Shown here: positions 31,116-39,611 of the stretch, in pieces | Position numbering within the stretch: the first letter of the stretch is position 1 | Layout of the letters: each line of letters begins with the position of its first letter | From: Sulfitobacter albidus | Lineage (GTDB): Bacteria; Pseudomonadota; Alphaproteobacteria; Rhodobacterales; Rhodobacteraceae | NCBI RefSeq assembly: GCF_018200035.1 | Contig: NZ_CP073581.1 | Coordinates: 3,282,501-3,346,500 of the forward strand | Direction of reading: 5' to 3' | DNA length: 64,000 bases | The notes under the pieces: generated by a model | The model's input: only the letters and a program-made list of their open reading frames with translations | Told to the model about the DNA's origin: nothing | Databases searched by the model: none | Program-made: the position numbers and the translations under genes

Positions 31116-32504
31116 ATGCAGACGACATTCACCGAAGAACAGCTGAAAGATCCCGGCACCGCGCGCAGCAACGAGATCCTGCGCGCCTGCGTGCACTGCG
31201 GATTTTGCACGGCGACATGCCCGACCTATCAGGTGCTGGGCGACGAATTGGACAGCCCGCGCGGGCGTATCTACCTCATCAAGGACATGCTCGAGAACGA
31301 GCGCGTGCCGGACGAAAAGACGGTCAAACATATCGACCGCTGCCTGAGCTGCCTGGCCTGCATGACGACCTGCCCCTCGGGCGTGCACTACATGCATCTG
31401 GTCGATCACGCGCGCGATTATATCGAGCAGAACTACAAACGCCCCTTCAGCGACCGCGCGCTGCGCTGGATCCTCGCGCGGATCCTGCCGCATCCGATGC
31501 GGTTCCGGGTGGCCTTGCTGGGCGCCAAGCTGGGCCGCCCCTTTGCCCGGCTGATGCCCGACGCGCGGCTGCGCGCCATGCTCGAGATGGCGCCAAAGGA
31601 GATCCCGCCGGTCAGCCGCAACGATGATCCGCAAAGCTTTGCTCCGCAGGGGACAAGGCGGATGCGGGTGGCGTTGATGACGGGCTGCGCGCAAAAGGCG
31701 CTGAACACCGATATCAATGATGCAACGATCCGCCTGCTGACGCGGCTGGGCGCCGAGGTGGTCGTGGCCGAGGGCGCGGGATGCTGCGGGGCGCTGACCC
31801 ATCACATGGGCAAGGCGGATGAGAGCCACGCCAGTGCCGCGGCCAATATCCGCGCGTGGTGCACGGAAATCGACAACGGTGGGCTGGACGCGATTGTCAT
31901 CAACACTTCGGGCTGCGGTACGACGGTGAAGGACTACGGCCACATGTTCCGCAACGATCCGCTGGCGGAGGATGCCGCGCGCGTGGCGGGCATCGCGCGC
32001 GACGTGTCCGAGGTGGTCATGGAGCTGACCGGCGATGCCCCCGACGGCACGGCATGGCAGCCCGCGAAGGAATGGATCGCGGGCACCGACGCGCGCACGG
32101 CACCCGAGCGCCCCGCCGAGGGCACCGTGGTCGCCTATCACGCAGCCTGTTCGTTGCAGCACGGCCAGCAGATCAAGACGCATCCCAAAACGCTGTTGAA
32201 AAAGGCCGGTTTCACCATTGTGGAGCCTTCCGATCCGCATCTGTGCTGCGGCTCTGCGGGCACGTACAACCTGATGCAGCCGGAAATCTCGGGCAAGCTG
32301 AAGGCGCGCAAGGTCCGTACGCTGGAGGCCAAGAACCCCGACATCATTGCGGCCGGCAACATCGGGTGCATGATGCAAATCGGCTCGGGCACCGGGGTGC
32401 CGGTGGTGCATTCGGTGGAACTGCTCGATTGGGCGTGGGGCGGACCCAAACCGCCCGCCTTGTCGCGCGACACATCCGAGCCCGAAATTCCGAAACTGCG
32501 GTAG
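31116..32504 (+). CDS. glcF: Glycolate oxidase iron-sulfur subunit GlcF
   Basis: 462 residues. Two ferredoxin-type [4Fe-4S] motifs, CVHCGFCTATCP near 25 and CLSCLACMTTCP near 75, and two CCG domains of the heterodisulfide-reductase type (GCCGALTHHMG, later CCGSAGTYN). It carries electrons from GlcD/E toward the quinone pool. Start ATG 31116. Last gene of the operon; a 13-bp perfect dyad follows. Confidence 0.94.
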   Translation: MQTTFTEEQLKDPGTARSNEILRACVHCGFCTATCPTYQVLGDELDSPRGRIYLIKDMLENERVPDEKTVKHIDRCLSCLACMTTCPSGVHYMHLVDHARDYIEQNYKRPFSDRALRWILARILPHPMRFRVALLGAKLGRPFARLMPDARLRAMLEMAPKEIPPVSRNDDPQSFAPQGTRRMRVALMTGCAQKALNTDINDATIRLLTRLGAEVVVAEGAGCCGALTHHMGKADESHASAAANIRAWCTEIDNGGLDAIVINTSGCGTTVKDYGHMFRNDPLAEDAARVAGIARDVSEVVMELTGDAPDGTAWQPAKEWIAGTDARTAPERPAEGTVVAYHAACSLQHGQQIKTHPKTLLKKAGFTIVEPSDPHLCCGSAGTYNLMQPEISGKLKARKVRTLEAKNPDIIAAGNIGCMMQIGSGTGVPVVHSVELLDWAWGGPKPPALSRDTSEPEIPKLR

Positions 32505-32520
32505 GCTTGCCCTAATTTTG

Positions 32521-32558
32521 CCCCAAGTGCAGAATATCCCCTAGATCTGCACTTGGGG
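32521..32558. repeat. 13-bp perfect inverted repeat between glcF and the first protease
   Basis: CCCCAAGTGCAGA (32521-32533), 12-base spacer, TCTGCACTTGGGG (32546-32558). No T-run follows on either strand. It begins 16 bases after glcF and ends 13 bases before the protease ATG, so it could end glc transcription or control the protease gene. Confidence 0.7.
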
Positions 32559-32571
32559 AAAACGGGGCACG

Positions 32572-33388
32572 ATGTTTTATCGGCGGATCACGGCATTTTT
32601 GTTTCTTTGCGCCTGCCTTGCGTCGGGTGCGGTGGCGCAGGACGGGCCGCTCAAACGGCTGGACACCGGGGACGATGCCAAGGCGTGGGAAGCGGTGGGG
32701 CGTCTCGATATCAACGGCACGGGCTTTTGCACCGGGGCGTTGATCGCGCCCAAATTGGTGCTGACCGCCGCGCATTGCCTGTTCGATCGCGATACCGGCG
32801 ACGCGCTGGGCGCGGGCCGGATCGAATTTCTGGCCGGATGGCGCAACGGGCGTGCGGGCGCCTATCGTGATGTGGCCCGCGCGGTGGTGCATCCAGACTA
32901 TGAATACTCCGAAAAGCTGTCATCGACGCGGGTCCGCAACGATCTGGCGCTGCTGGAGCTAGTGCGCCCGATCAACAACACCACCATCAAACCTTTCCGC
33001 ACCGCCGCGCGTCCGCGCAGGGGGATCGTGTCGGGGTTGTCAGCTATGCGATGGACCGGGCAGAGGCACCTTCGTTGCAGGATGTCTGCGAAGTTCTGTC
33101 GCGTCAGGAGGGGTGCTGGTGACGTCCTGTTCGGTCGATTTCGGATCGAGCGGCGCGCCGATCTTTGTCGTGCAGGACGGCGAGGCGCAGATTGTCTCGG
33201 TCGTATCGGCCAAGGCGGAGGTGCGAGGCGAGGCGGTCTCCCTCGGGACGGCGCTGGGCCAACCGCTGGCGGAATTGCAGGCCGAATTGGTGGCCGGGCG
33301 CGGTGTCTATCTGAACGGCAATAGCGCCAAGGCGCGCATCCGGGTCGGCGAGAGCCGCGACATCGGGGCAAAATTTGTCAAACCTTAA
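32572..33388 (+). pseudogene. Secreted trypsin-like serine protease, reading frame broken twice
   Basis: With two bases restored the product is 272 residues: signal peptide (about 1-22, ending SGAVA-Q), then a chymotrypsin fold with the catalytic His in LTAAHC, Asp in NDLALLEL and Ser in GSSGAP. The first break is at the G run 33020-33024 (after RPRRG; restored DRVGVVSYAMD), the second at the G run 33110-33113 (restored EGVLVTSCSVDFGSSG). Each requires one extra base. Final frame stops at TAA 33388, 14 bases inside the start of the paralogous protease gene. Probably intact in the organism. Confidence 0.78.
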
Positions 33389-34172
33389 GGCCATCCTCGC
33401 GGTGCTATTGCTCTGCGCGGCGCCTGTCTGGGCGCAGGAGGCGCTTGTGGGGCTGGACCGGGACGAGCGGCTGCGCCCCTGGCGCGCGGTAGGCAAGGTG
33501 GAGATCGCCAACCAAGGGTACTGCACCGGCACGCTCATCGCACCCGACACCGTGCTGACGGCGGCGCATTGCACCTATGACGCGGCGGGCGCCCCCTTTG
33601 CCGCCGGTATCGTGACCTTTCGTGCCGGTTTGCGTGGATCTGCGGCCGAGGCGGAGCGTCGGGTCACGCAGATCGTTCGGGCCGAAGGGTTCGAGCACAC
33701 CGGCCCCAAGACGCTGAACCGCATCGCGGCGGATGTGGCGCTTTTGCGGCTGGAACGCCCGATTGCCAGCCACGTCATCGCGCCCTTCGCGATCGAGCCA
33801 CGGGCGCTGAACGGCGGGGAGGTCAGCGTGGTCTCCTACGGGCAAGGGCGCGATGCGCTGCCGTCGCTGCAGCTGACCTGCGGGGTGTTGGGGCAGATGC
33901 GCGACGTGGTGGTGATGGATTGCGACACGACCTTCGGCTCCTCCGGCGCGCCGGTGTTTCGCCGGGATGGGGAGCGGTTTCGCATTGCCTCGATCGTGTC
34001 GGGTTCGGCCCGCTTCGATGGCGTGCGCCGCACGACCGGCATGGCACTGCCCGCCACGGTCCGGCGCCTACAGGCGCGCATGATCGCGGAAAAACCGCGC
34101 GTTGTACCGACGATCCGGCGGATTGGGGTGGGTGAAAGACCCTCCGGTGGGGCGAAATTTATCAGTAATTGA
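33375..34172 (+). CDS. Secreted trypsin-like serine protease
   Basis: 265 residues from TTG 33375. Signal peptide about 1-20 (LKAILAVLLLCAAPVWA-Q). Catalytic triad: His in LTAAHC, Asp in AADVALLRL and Ser in GSSGAPVF, with a probable disulfide between the Cys of the CGVL segment and VMDCDTT. It is a paralogue of the gene just upstream, in tandem and overlapping, sharing the layout down to the C-terminal GAKF motif. Likely periplasmic or exported; target unknown. Confidence 0.85.
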   Translation: MSNLKAILAVLLLCAAPVWAQEALVGLDRDERLRPWRAVGKVEIANQGYCTGTLIAPDTVLTAAHCTYDAAGAPFAAGIVTFRAGLRGSAAEAERRVTQIVRAEGFEHTGPKTLNRIAADVALLRLERPIASHVIAPFAIEPRALNGGEVSVVSYGQGRDALPSLQLTCGVLGQMRDVVVMDCDTTFGSSGAPVFRRDGERFRIASIVSGSARFDGVRRTTGMALPATVRRLQARMIAEKPRVVPTIRRIGVGERPSGGAKFISN

Positions 34173-34211
34173 AGGGGTTTGAGGGGGGTGCACGGATTTC
34201 GCGCCCGACCC

Positions 34212-34239
34212 CTTGAAACCCGCGGCGCAATTCCCAAAT
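34212..34239 (+). promoter_or_regulatory. RpoH (heat-shock sigma)-type promoter of the Hsp20 gene
   Basis: CTTGAAA (34212-34218), 14-base spacer, CCCAAAT (34233-34239), about 100 bases before the small heat-shock gene. CTTGAAA is the sigma32 -35 element; the -10 is a partial match. Confidence 0.5.
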
Positions 34240-34342
34240 GTCTGTCATCCGGGGCGCTGCACAGCAGGCTTCGGAGACAAAACGACCGGGCCTGTCCGTT
34301 GGGAAGGTCCAGACATCAATCGCTCAAACATGAGGATGACCC

Positions 34343-34812
34343 ATGCGTAATTTTGATTTTGCTCCGCTCTACCGTTCCACCGTTGGTTTCGACCAGATCG
34401 CCAATCTGATGGACCGCGTGCTGACCGCCGAAACCAGCCAGCCGAGCTATCCCCCTATAACATCGAAAAGCTTGAGGATGATGCGTACCGCATCACCATC
34501 GCCGTCGCAGGCTTTGCCGAGGCGGATCTGAGCGTCGAAGTGCGCGAGCGCGCGCTGATCGTGTCGGCCCGGAAGGCCGAAGAGGACGAGGGCAAGACCT
34601 ATCTGCACCGTGGCATCGCGACCCGCGCGTTCGAGCGTCGCTTCCACCTTGCGGACCACGTGATCGTGACCGGCGCGTCGCACGCCGATGGCATGCTGCA
34701 CATCACGCTGGAGCGTCAGGTGCCCGATGCGCTGAAGCCCCGTCAGATCGCGATCCAGTCGGACCGCAACGCCATCGCCAAGGATGTCGTGGACGCCGAA
34801 AAGGTGAACTGA
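34343..34812 (+). pseudogene. Hsp20/alpha-crystallin small heat-shock protein, reading frame broken once
   Basis: Restoring one base gives 156 residues, typical for IbpA-type proteins: N-terminus MRNFDFAPLYRSTVGFDQI, then SYPPYNIEKLEDDAYRIT, an alpha-crystallin domain (VAGFAEADLSVEVRERALIV) and a short tail. The frame breaks at the C run 34451-34455 after SYPP. The product would hold unfolding proteins in aggregation-preventing oligomers. GAGGAT precedes the ATG. An RpoH-type promoter upstream and a strong terminator downstream suggest a functional gene with a sequencing error. Confidence 0.85.
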
Positions 34813-34836
34813 GCCTTTCTGGCAAGCCGAAACAGG

Positions 34837-34866
34837 GGCCCGGTGCGCAAGCGCCGGGCCTTTTTT
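34837..34866 (+). terminator. Rho-independent terminator between hsp20 and cheB
   Basis: Ten-bp stem GGCCCGGTGC / GCGCCGGGCC (one G-T wobble) closed by a GCAA tetraloop and followed by six T residues. It lies 25 bases after the hsp20 stop and abuts the convergent cheB stop. Confidence 0.9.
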
Positions 34867-35448
34867 CTATGTCTCGATCGTGCCGACCTTTGAGATCAGC
34901 CATTCGCTCAATTCGCTGGCGGAAAGGATCGCGCGGGGATGATCCGCGCGGATAACGGCGGCGGGCATACTGTCGTAAAGCGCATCGTCGGGGTTTTGCA
35001 CGATGCTGCGCCCACCGAGATCGTAGATCACCTGACAGCCGCGCATCCCGTCCTTGAGCATGCCCGACAGGATCACGCCGATGGCGCCGGGCCCGTATTG
35101 CGCGGCCGCTGTCATGAACAGCATGTCGATAGAGGGGCGAAAGCCGCTGTCCTCGACCTCATCCGAAAGGCGGATCTTGCCCGCGCGCAGAAACGCGTGC
35201 CGCCCGCCGGGAACGATGTGGATCACACCGGCCTCTGGCGTATCGCCATCCTCGACCCGGCGAATATCATGGTGGGAGTTGCGTTGCAAAAGCTCGGTCA
35301 GCTTTGACATCGGGACAGAATGCAGAGCGATGATTATCGGCGCGGCAAGCGGGTTCGGCAGCGCAGCCAGCATTTCCTGAACGGGCTGCTGCGCACCGGC
35401 GGAGCCGCCGATCACGATGAGGGAGTCTGGGGCGTCCGCGTGTGTCAT
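34867..35448 (-). CDS. Stand-alone CheB-type methylesterase
   Basis: 193 residues made only of the CheB catalytic domain. Catalytic Ser16 in IGGSAGAQ, His in IALHSVP and Asp in SGMLKDGMRG are all present, so the triad appears intact. It lacks a receiver domain. It would hydrolyse glutamyl methyl esters or amides, but no chemoreceptor genes are nearby. It may serve a signalling system related to the CheB-CheR fusion at 24-27 kb, since the two domains are similar. Confidence 0.85.
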   Translation of the reverse strand: MTHADAPDSLIVIGGSAGAQQPVQEMLAALPNPLAAPIIIALHSVPMSKLTELLQRNSHHDIRRVEDGDTPEAGVIHIVPGGRHAFLRAGKIRLSDEVEDSGFRPSIDMLFMTAAAQYGPGAIGVILSGMLKDGMRGCQVIYDLGGRSIVQNPDDALYDSMPAAVIRADHPRAILSASELSEWLISKVGTIET

Positions 35449-35645
35449 GGTGGAACTCTAGCGAAGGTGTTTGGCGGAGGGTAGCCCGCGATTGAGGCCG
35501 GAGTGGGCAGCGTTGCGCGGGAAAGCTGCTACCCATGCGGGAATTTGCCGGGAAGTTTGGCCTAAAGATTGTGCGCCCGGTCCTGCGGTCACCGGAAACG
35601 CGATTGAGGTGTTGTCAGCGCCGTCCTTAGCCGCAATTCTACCCC

Positions 35646-37070
35646 ATGAGCAACAAAGATGCATTTTTCGACGAGATGCGGGCGGCTTCGGGCGCGCGGG
35701 CGCCTTATGCGGACTACGATGCGTGGTTTGGTCAGCAGGATGTTGCGCGGTTGGCGCAGAAATCGCGCGAGGCAGAGCAATTCTTTCGCCGCACGGGCAT
35801 CACTTTCAACGTCTACGGGCAGGCCGATGCGGAAGAGCGATTGATCCCTTTCGATCTGGTGCCGCGCATTCTGTCGAACGCGGAGTGGAGCACGTTGTCG
35901 CGCGGGGTCGAACAGAGGGTCCGCGCGATCAACGCCTTTCTGCACGACATCTACAACCGTCAGGAAATCCTGCGCGCGGGTATCGTGCCGACCGAATTGA
36001 TCGCCCGCAACGACGCGTTCTTGCCGCAGATGATGGATTTCACGCCGCCGGGCGGGGTCTATACGCATATTGTGGGCACAGATATCGTGCGCACGGGGGA
36101 TGATGAATTCTTTGTGCTGGAGGACAACGCGCGCACGCCCTCGGGCGTCAGCTACATGCTCGAAAATCGCGAGACGATGTTGCAGATGTTTCCGGAGCTT
36201 TTCAGCCAGATCAAAGTGCAGCGGGTCAGCGATTATCCCAAGAACCTGCGCGCCTCGCTTGAGGCGTCGGCGCCAACCAACTGTGAGGGGCGCCCGTTTG
36301 TGGTGGTGCTGACCCCCGGCATCCACAACTCGGCCTATTTCGAGCACAGCTTCCTCGCCGATCAGATGGGGGTTGAGCTGGTCGAGGGGCATGATCTGCG
36401 CGTGGTGGACGGGCATATCGCGGTGCGGACCACGCGGGGATATCGCAGGGTCGATGTGATCTACCGCCGGGTGGATGACGCGTTTCTGGATCCGCTCACG
36501 TTCAATCCGCAGTCGATGCTGGGTGTGCCAGGGATCATGGACGTCTACCGTGCGGGCAATATTACCATTGCCAACGCGCCCGGCACCGGCGTCGCGGATG
36601 ACAAGGCGATCTATAGCTACATGCCGCAGATCGTGGAATTCTATACCGGCGAGCGGGCGATCCTGAAGAACGTGGAAACGCACCGCTGCTCTGACCCCGA
36701 CAGCCTGAAATACGTGCTCGACAATCTGGCGGAACTGGTGGTCAAGGAAGTACACGGCTCGGGCGGCTACGGGATGCTGGTCGGCCCGGCGGCGAGCAAG
36801 GACGAGATCGCGCGCTTCCGCGAGAAGCTCAAGGCGCGGCCCGGCAACTACATCGCGCAGCCGACGCTGAGCCTGTCGACTGTGCCGATCTTTACCGAGC
36901 AGGGATTGGCGCCCCGGCATGTCGATCTGCGCCCCTTTGCGCTGGCGTCCCCGCATGAGATCAGCATCGTGCCGGGCGGGCTGACCCGCGTGGCGCTGAC
37001 CGAAGGCAGTCTGGTGGTGAATTCAAGCCAGGGCGGCGGGACCAAGGATACCTGGGTGTTGGAGCGCTGA
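35646..37070 (+). CDS. Circularly permuted ATP-grasp protein of the Anbu operon
   Basis: 474 residues, matching the DUF404/DUF407-type circularly permuted ATP-grasp family. Recognisable motifs: DLVPRILSNAEWSTLSRGVEQR near 75, NDAFLPQMMDFTPPGGVYTHI, FVLEDNARTPSGVSYMLENR and VKEVHGSGGYGMLVGP. It is predicted to form a peptide-type bond using ATP. First of four tightly spaced genes (gap one base to the alpha-E gene) that recur with Anbu; the cluster may build or modify a short peptide. Confidence 0.9.
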   Translation: MSNKDAFFDEMRAASGARAPYADYDAWFGQQDVARLAQKSREAEQFFRRTGITFNVYGQADAEERLIPFDLVPRILSNAEWSTLSRGVEQRVRAINAFLHDIYNRQEILRAGIVPTELIARNDAFLPQMMDFTPPGGVYTHIVGTDIVRTGDDEFFVLEDNARTPSGVSYMLENRETMLQMFPELFSQIKVQRVSDYPKNLRASLEASAPTNCEGRPFVVVLTPGIHNSAYFEHSFLADQMGVELVEGHDLRVVDGHIAVRTTRGYRRVDVIYRRVDDAFLDPLTFNPQSMLGVPGIMDVYRAGNITIANAPGTGVADDKAIYSYMPQIVEFYTGERAILKNVETHRCSDPDSLKYVLDNLAELVVKEVHGSGGYGMLVGPAASKDEIARFREKLKARPGNYIAQPTLSLSTVPIFTEQGLAPRHVDLRPFALASPHEISIVPGGLTRVALTEGSLVVNSSQGGGTKDTWVLER

Positions 37071-37071
37071 T

Positions 37072-38013
37072 ATGCTGGGCAAAACCGCAGGTGGTCTTTA
37101 CTGGATGTTTCGCGGGCTTGAGAGGGCCGAGCATACCGCGCGCCTGATCGACGCGGGCTTTCGCATCGCGCTTACGCGGTCGACCGATCCGGCTTCCGAC
37201 TGGCGATCGGTCATTGCCACCTCGGCCCAGCAGGCGGCGTTCGAGGCGAAATACGATGCCTATACCAGCCGCACGGTCAGTAATTTCCTGCTGCGGGATC
37301 TGGATAACCCCAGTTCGGTCCTCTCGGTCATCAAGGCGGCGCGTGACAACGCGCGCATGGTGCGAACGGCGCTGACCAGTGAGGTCTGGGTCGCGGTGAA
37401 TGAGACATGGATGGTCCTTACCGAGATGCTCAAGGACAGTCTGACCGAAGCCGAGCTGCCGCTGATCCTCGATACGATCCGCCAGCAATCGGGCCTGGTG
37501 CGCGGCGCGCTTTACGGCACGATGCTGCGCAACGATGTCTATAACTTCTGTCGTCTGGGCACGTTTATCGAACGCGCGGACAGTACTGCGCGGCTGATCG
37601 ACGTGAAGTATCACGCGCTGTTGCCCTCGCATGCCTCGGTCGGCAGCAGGCTGGATAATGTGCAGTGGGAGATGATCCTGCGGTCGGTGTCGGCGCATCG
37701 GTCTTTTCGCCACGCGGTCGAGGATGATTTCAATGCAGCCAACATCGCAGAGTTCCTGATCCTTGACGAGCGTTTCCCGCGATCGCTGGCCTTCTGCGCC
37801 CAGCGGATCAACGAGAACCTCACGCTGTTGCACAAGGCCTACGGCGACGACAGCGCCTGCCTGACCGCCGCGCAAGCGTTTCAGGCGCGTATCGACGGGA
37901 ACACGATTTCGGATATCTTTGAGCAGGGGCTGCACGAATATGTCAGCCAGTCGATTATCGACCTTGCCGCGATTGGCATGCAGATCGAGCAGCAATACAG
38001 GTTTTGGCGTTAG
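37072..38013 (+). CDS. Alpha-E domain protein
   Basis: 313 residues, almost wholly helical, with the alpha-E start LGKTAGGLYWMFRGLERAEHTARLIDAGFRIAL and the repeat TFIERADSTARLIDVKYHAL near 165. Function unknown; it usually accompanies the circularly permuted ATP-grasp and transglutaminase-like genes, as here. The stop is immediately followed by the next start. Confidence 0.9.
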   Translation: MLGKTAGGLYWMFRGLERAEHTARLIDAGFRIALTRSTDPASDWRSVIATSAQQAAFEAKYDAYTSRTVSNFLLRDLDNPSSVLSVIKAARDNARMVRTALTSEVWVAVNETWMVLTEMLKDSLTEAELPLILDTIRQQSGLVRGALYGTMLRNDVYNFCRLGTFIERADSTARLIDVKYHALLPSHASVGSRLDNVQWEMILRSVSAHRSFRHAVEDDFNAANIAEFLILDERFPRSLAFCAQRINENLTLLHKAYGDDSACLTAAQAFQARIDGNTISDIFEQGLHEYVSQSIIDLAAIGMQIEQQYRFWR

Positions 38014-38811
38014 ATGCGTATCTCGATCTCTCACCGCACGACGTATAGCTACGAGACGCCGGTCTCTTACGCGCTGCAACGTATCCGGCTGCGCCCGTCG
38101 AATTCTGCGTTGCAGACGGTGGCGGATTGGCGCGTTACCGTCGAAGGAGGGCGGGTCGAGACCGGGTATAGCGATCACCACGGCAATCGGGTCGATCTGT
38201 TGAGCGCGGACGCGGGAACACAATCGCTGAGCATTACCGTTGCGGGTGAGGTGGATACCCACGACCGGGCAGGCACGCTGGGCAAGGTTTATGGCCGTGC
38301 GCCGCTATGGTACTGGCGCCAGCCAACGGCGCTGACCGAGGCGGGCACGCAGATTACCGCCCTGATCGACGGGCTCGAGCATCAGGCCAATGAGATCGAC
38401 ACGCTACACGCGCTGTCGGCGGCGATCATCGCGCGGGTGCCTTACGTGCTGAACCAGACCGGTGTCGAGACAACGGCAGAGCAGGCGGTGATCCAGCGCA
38501 GCGGCGTCTGCCAGGACCACGCCAATATCTTTGTCTCCGGCGCGCGCAAGCTGGGGATGCCCGCACGCTATGTCAGTGGCTATCTGTACATGGACGACCG
38601 GGTGGATCAGGAGGCGAGCCACGCCTGGGCCGAGGTGCATGTGGATGATCTTGGCTGGGTTGGCTTTGACGTCTCCAACGGGATCTCGCCCGATCCACGC
38701 TACGTGCGTCTGGCCGTGGGGCGGGATGCGCAGGAGGCAGCGCCGATTTCCGGGCTGCGGATGGGATCGGGGGATGAGCAGCTCATTGTATCTTTACAGG
38801 TGCAGCAGTAA
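38014..38811 (+). CDS. Transglutaminase-like cysteine peptidase-fold protein
   Basis: 265 residues. The N-terminal beta domain (RISISHRTTYSYETPVSYAL) is the bacterial transglutaminase N-region. The core has catalytic Cys in RSGVCQDHANIF, His in EASHAWAEVHV and Asp in VGFDVSNGI, so the triad is complete. Likely a peptidase or amide-bond-forming enzyme. Third gene of the Anbu operon, 30 bases before Anbu. Confidence 0.9.
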   Translation: MRISISHRTTYSYETPVSYALQRIRLRPSNSALQTVADWRVTVEGGRVETGYSDHHGNRVDLLSADAGTQSLSITVAGEVDTHDRAGTLGKVYGRAPLWYWRQPTALTEAGTQITALIDGLEHQANEIDTLHALSAAIIARVPYVLNQTGVETTAEQAVIQRSGVCQDHANIFVSGARKLGMPARYVSGYLYMDDRVDQEASHAWAEVHVDDLGWVGFDVSNGISPDPRYVRLAVGRDAQEAAPISGLRMGSGDEQLIVSLQVQQ

Positions 38812-38841
38812 GCCGGGACCATTCACAATGGATGATTCGCA

Positions 38842-39573
38842 ATGACCTACTGTGTCGGCCTTCGGTTGAACCGGGGCCTTGTTTTCATGTCCGATACGCG
38901 CACCAACGCGGGCGTCGACAATTTTGCCTCGACGCGGAAGATGTTCGATTTCAACGTTCCGGGGGAGCGGAATATCACCCTGATGACCGCGGGCAATCTG
39001 GCAACGACGCAGGCGCTGATCAGCCTGCTGCGCGAACGCACCCATGCGGCAGATGACCGGGACCCCGATATCCTGACGCAACCGACGATGTTTCAGGTGG
39101 CGCGGCTGGTCGGATCGACCCTGCGTGAGGTGATTTCCTACAGCGCGCCCGACGGGCAGCGCAGTGCGGATGCCTTTGGCGCCTCGATCATCGTGGGTGG
39201 CCAGATCAAGGGCGGGGAGCCTACGATCTTTATGATCTACCCGGAGGGGAATTTCATCGAAGTGTCGCAGGACACGCCGTTTTTCCAGATTGGCGAGACG
39301 AAATACGGCAAGCCGATCCTCGTGCGCGCCTTCGAGCCTGATCTTGAGTTTGGCGATGCGCTCAAGCTGCTGTTGGTCTCGTTCGATTCGACGGTGAAAT
39401 CGAACCTTTCGGTCGGCCCGCCGTTCGACGTTCAGCTGTATGAGACAGATGATTTCGACGGCGCCGTCACCACGCGGATCGAAGCGGATGATCCGCTTTA
39501 TCAGACGATTTCGTCGGGCTGGGGCGAGGCGTTGAAAGAGGCGCTGGACAGCCTGCCGTCCTACAAGGTCTAG
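38842..39573 (+). CDS. Anbu (proteasome-type peptidase, ancestral beta subunit)
   Basis: 243 residues. The N-terminus MTYCVGLRLNRGLVFMSDTR has Thr2, exposed after Met removal, as candidate nucleophile, with Asp in SDTR and Lys in STRKMFDF as in proteasome beta folds. Anbu forms ring or helical HslV-like assemblies. It sits with its usual partners ATP-grasp, alpha-E and transglutaminase, which links it to turnover of their product rather than bulk protein. A hairpin terminator follows. Confidence 0.92.
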   Translation: MTYCVGLRLNRGLVFMSDTRTNAGVDNFASTRKMFDFNVPGERNITLMTAGNLATTQALISLLRERTHAADDRDPDILTQPTMFQVARLVGSTLREVISYSAPDGQRSADAFGASIIVGGQIKGGEPTIFMIYPEGNFIEVSQDTPFFQIGETKYGKPILVRAFEPDLEFGDALKLLLVSFDSTVKSNLSVGPPFDVQLYETDDFDGAVTTRIEADDPLYQTISSGWGEALKEALDSLPSYKV

Positions 39574-39576
39574 GGA

Positions 39577-39604
39577 TCCGGCGCCCCGGGTGCGGGGCGC
39601 CGGA
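39577..39604. terminator. Hairpin between convergent Anbu and gabD genes
   Basis: Perfect 11-bp arms TCCGGCGCCCC / GGGGCGCCGGA with a 6-base loop and no T-run. It lies between the two convergent stops and could act for both strands. Confidence 0.6.
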
Positions 39605-39611
39605 CGGTCGT

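Noticed and set aside
34179..34409. A 76-residue open frame in front of hsp20
   Set aside because: It spans the heat-shock promoter, has no ribosome site and a composition unlike a protein.
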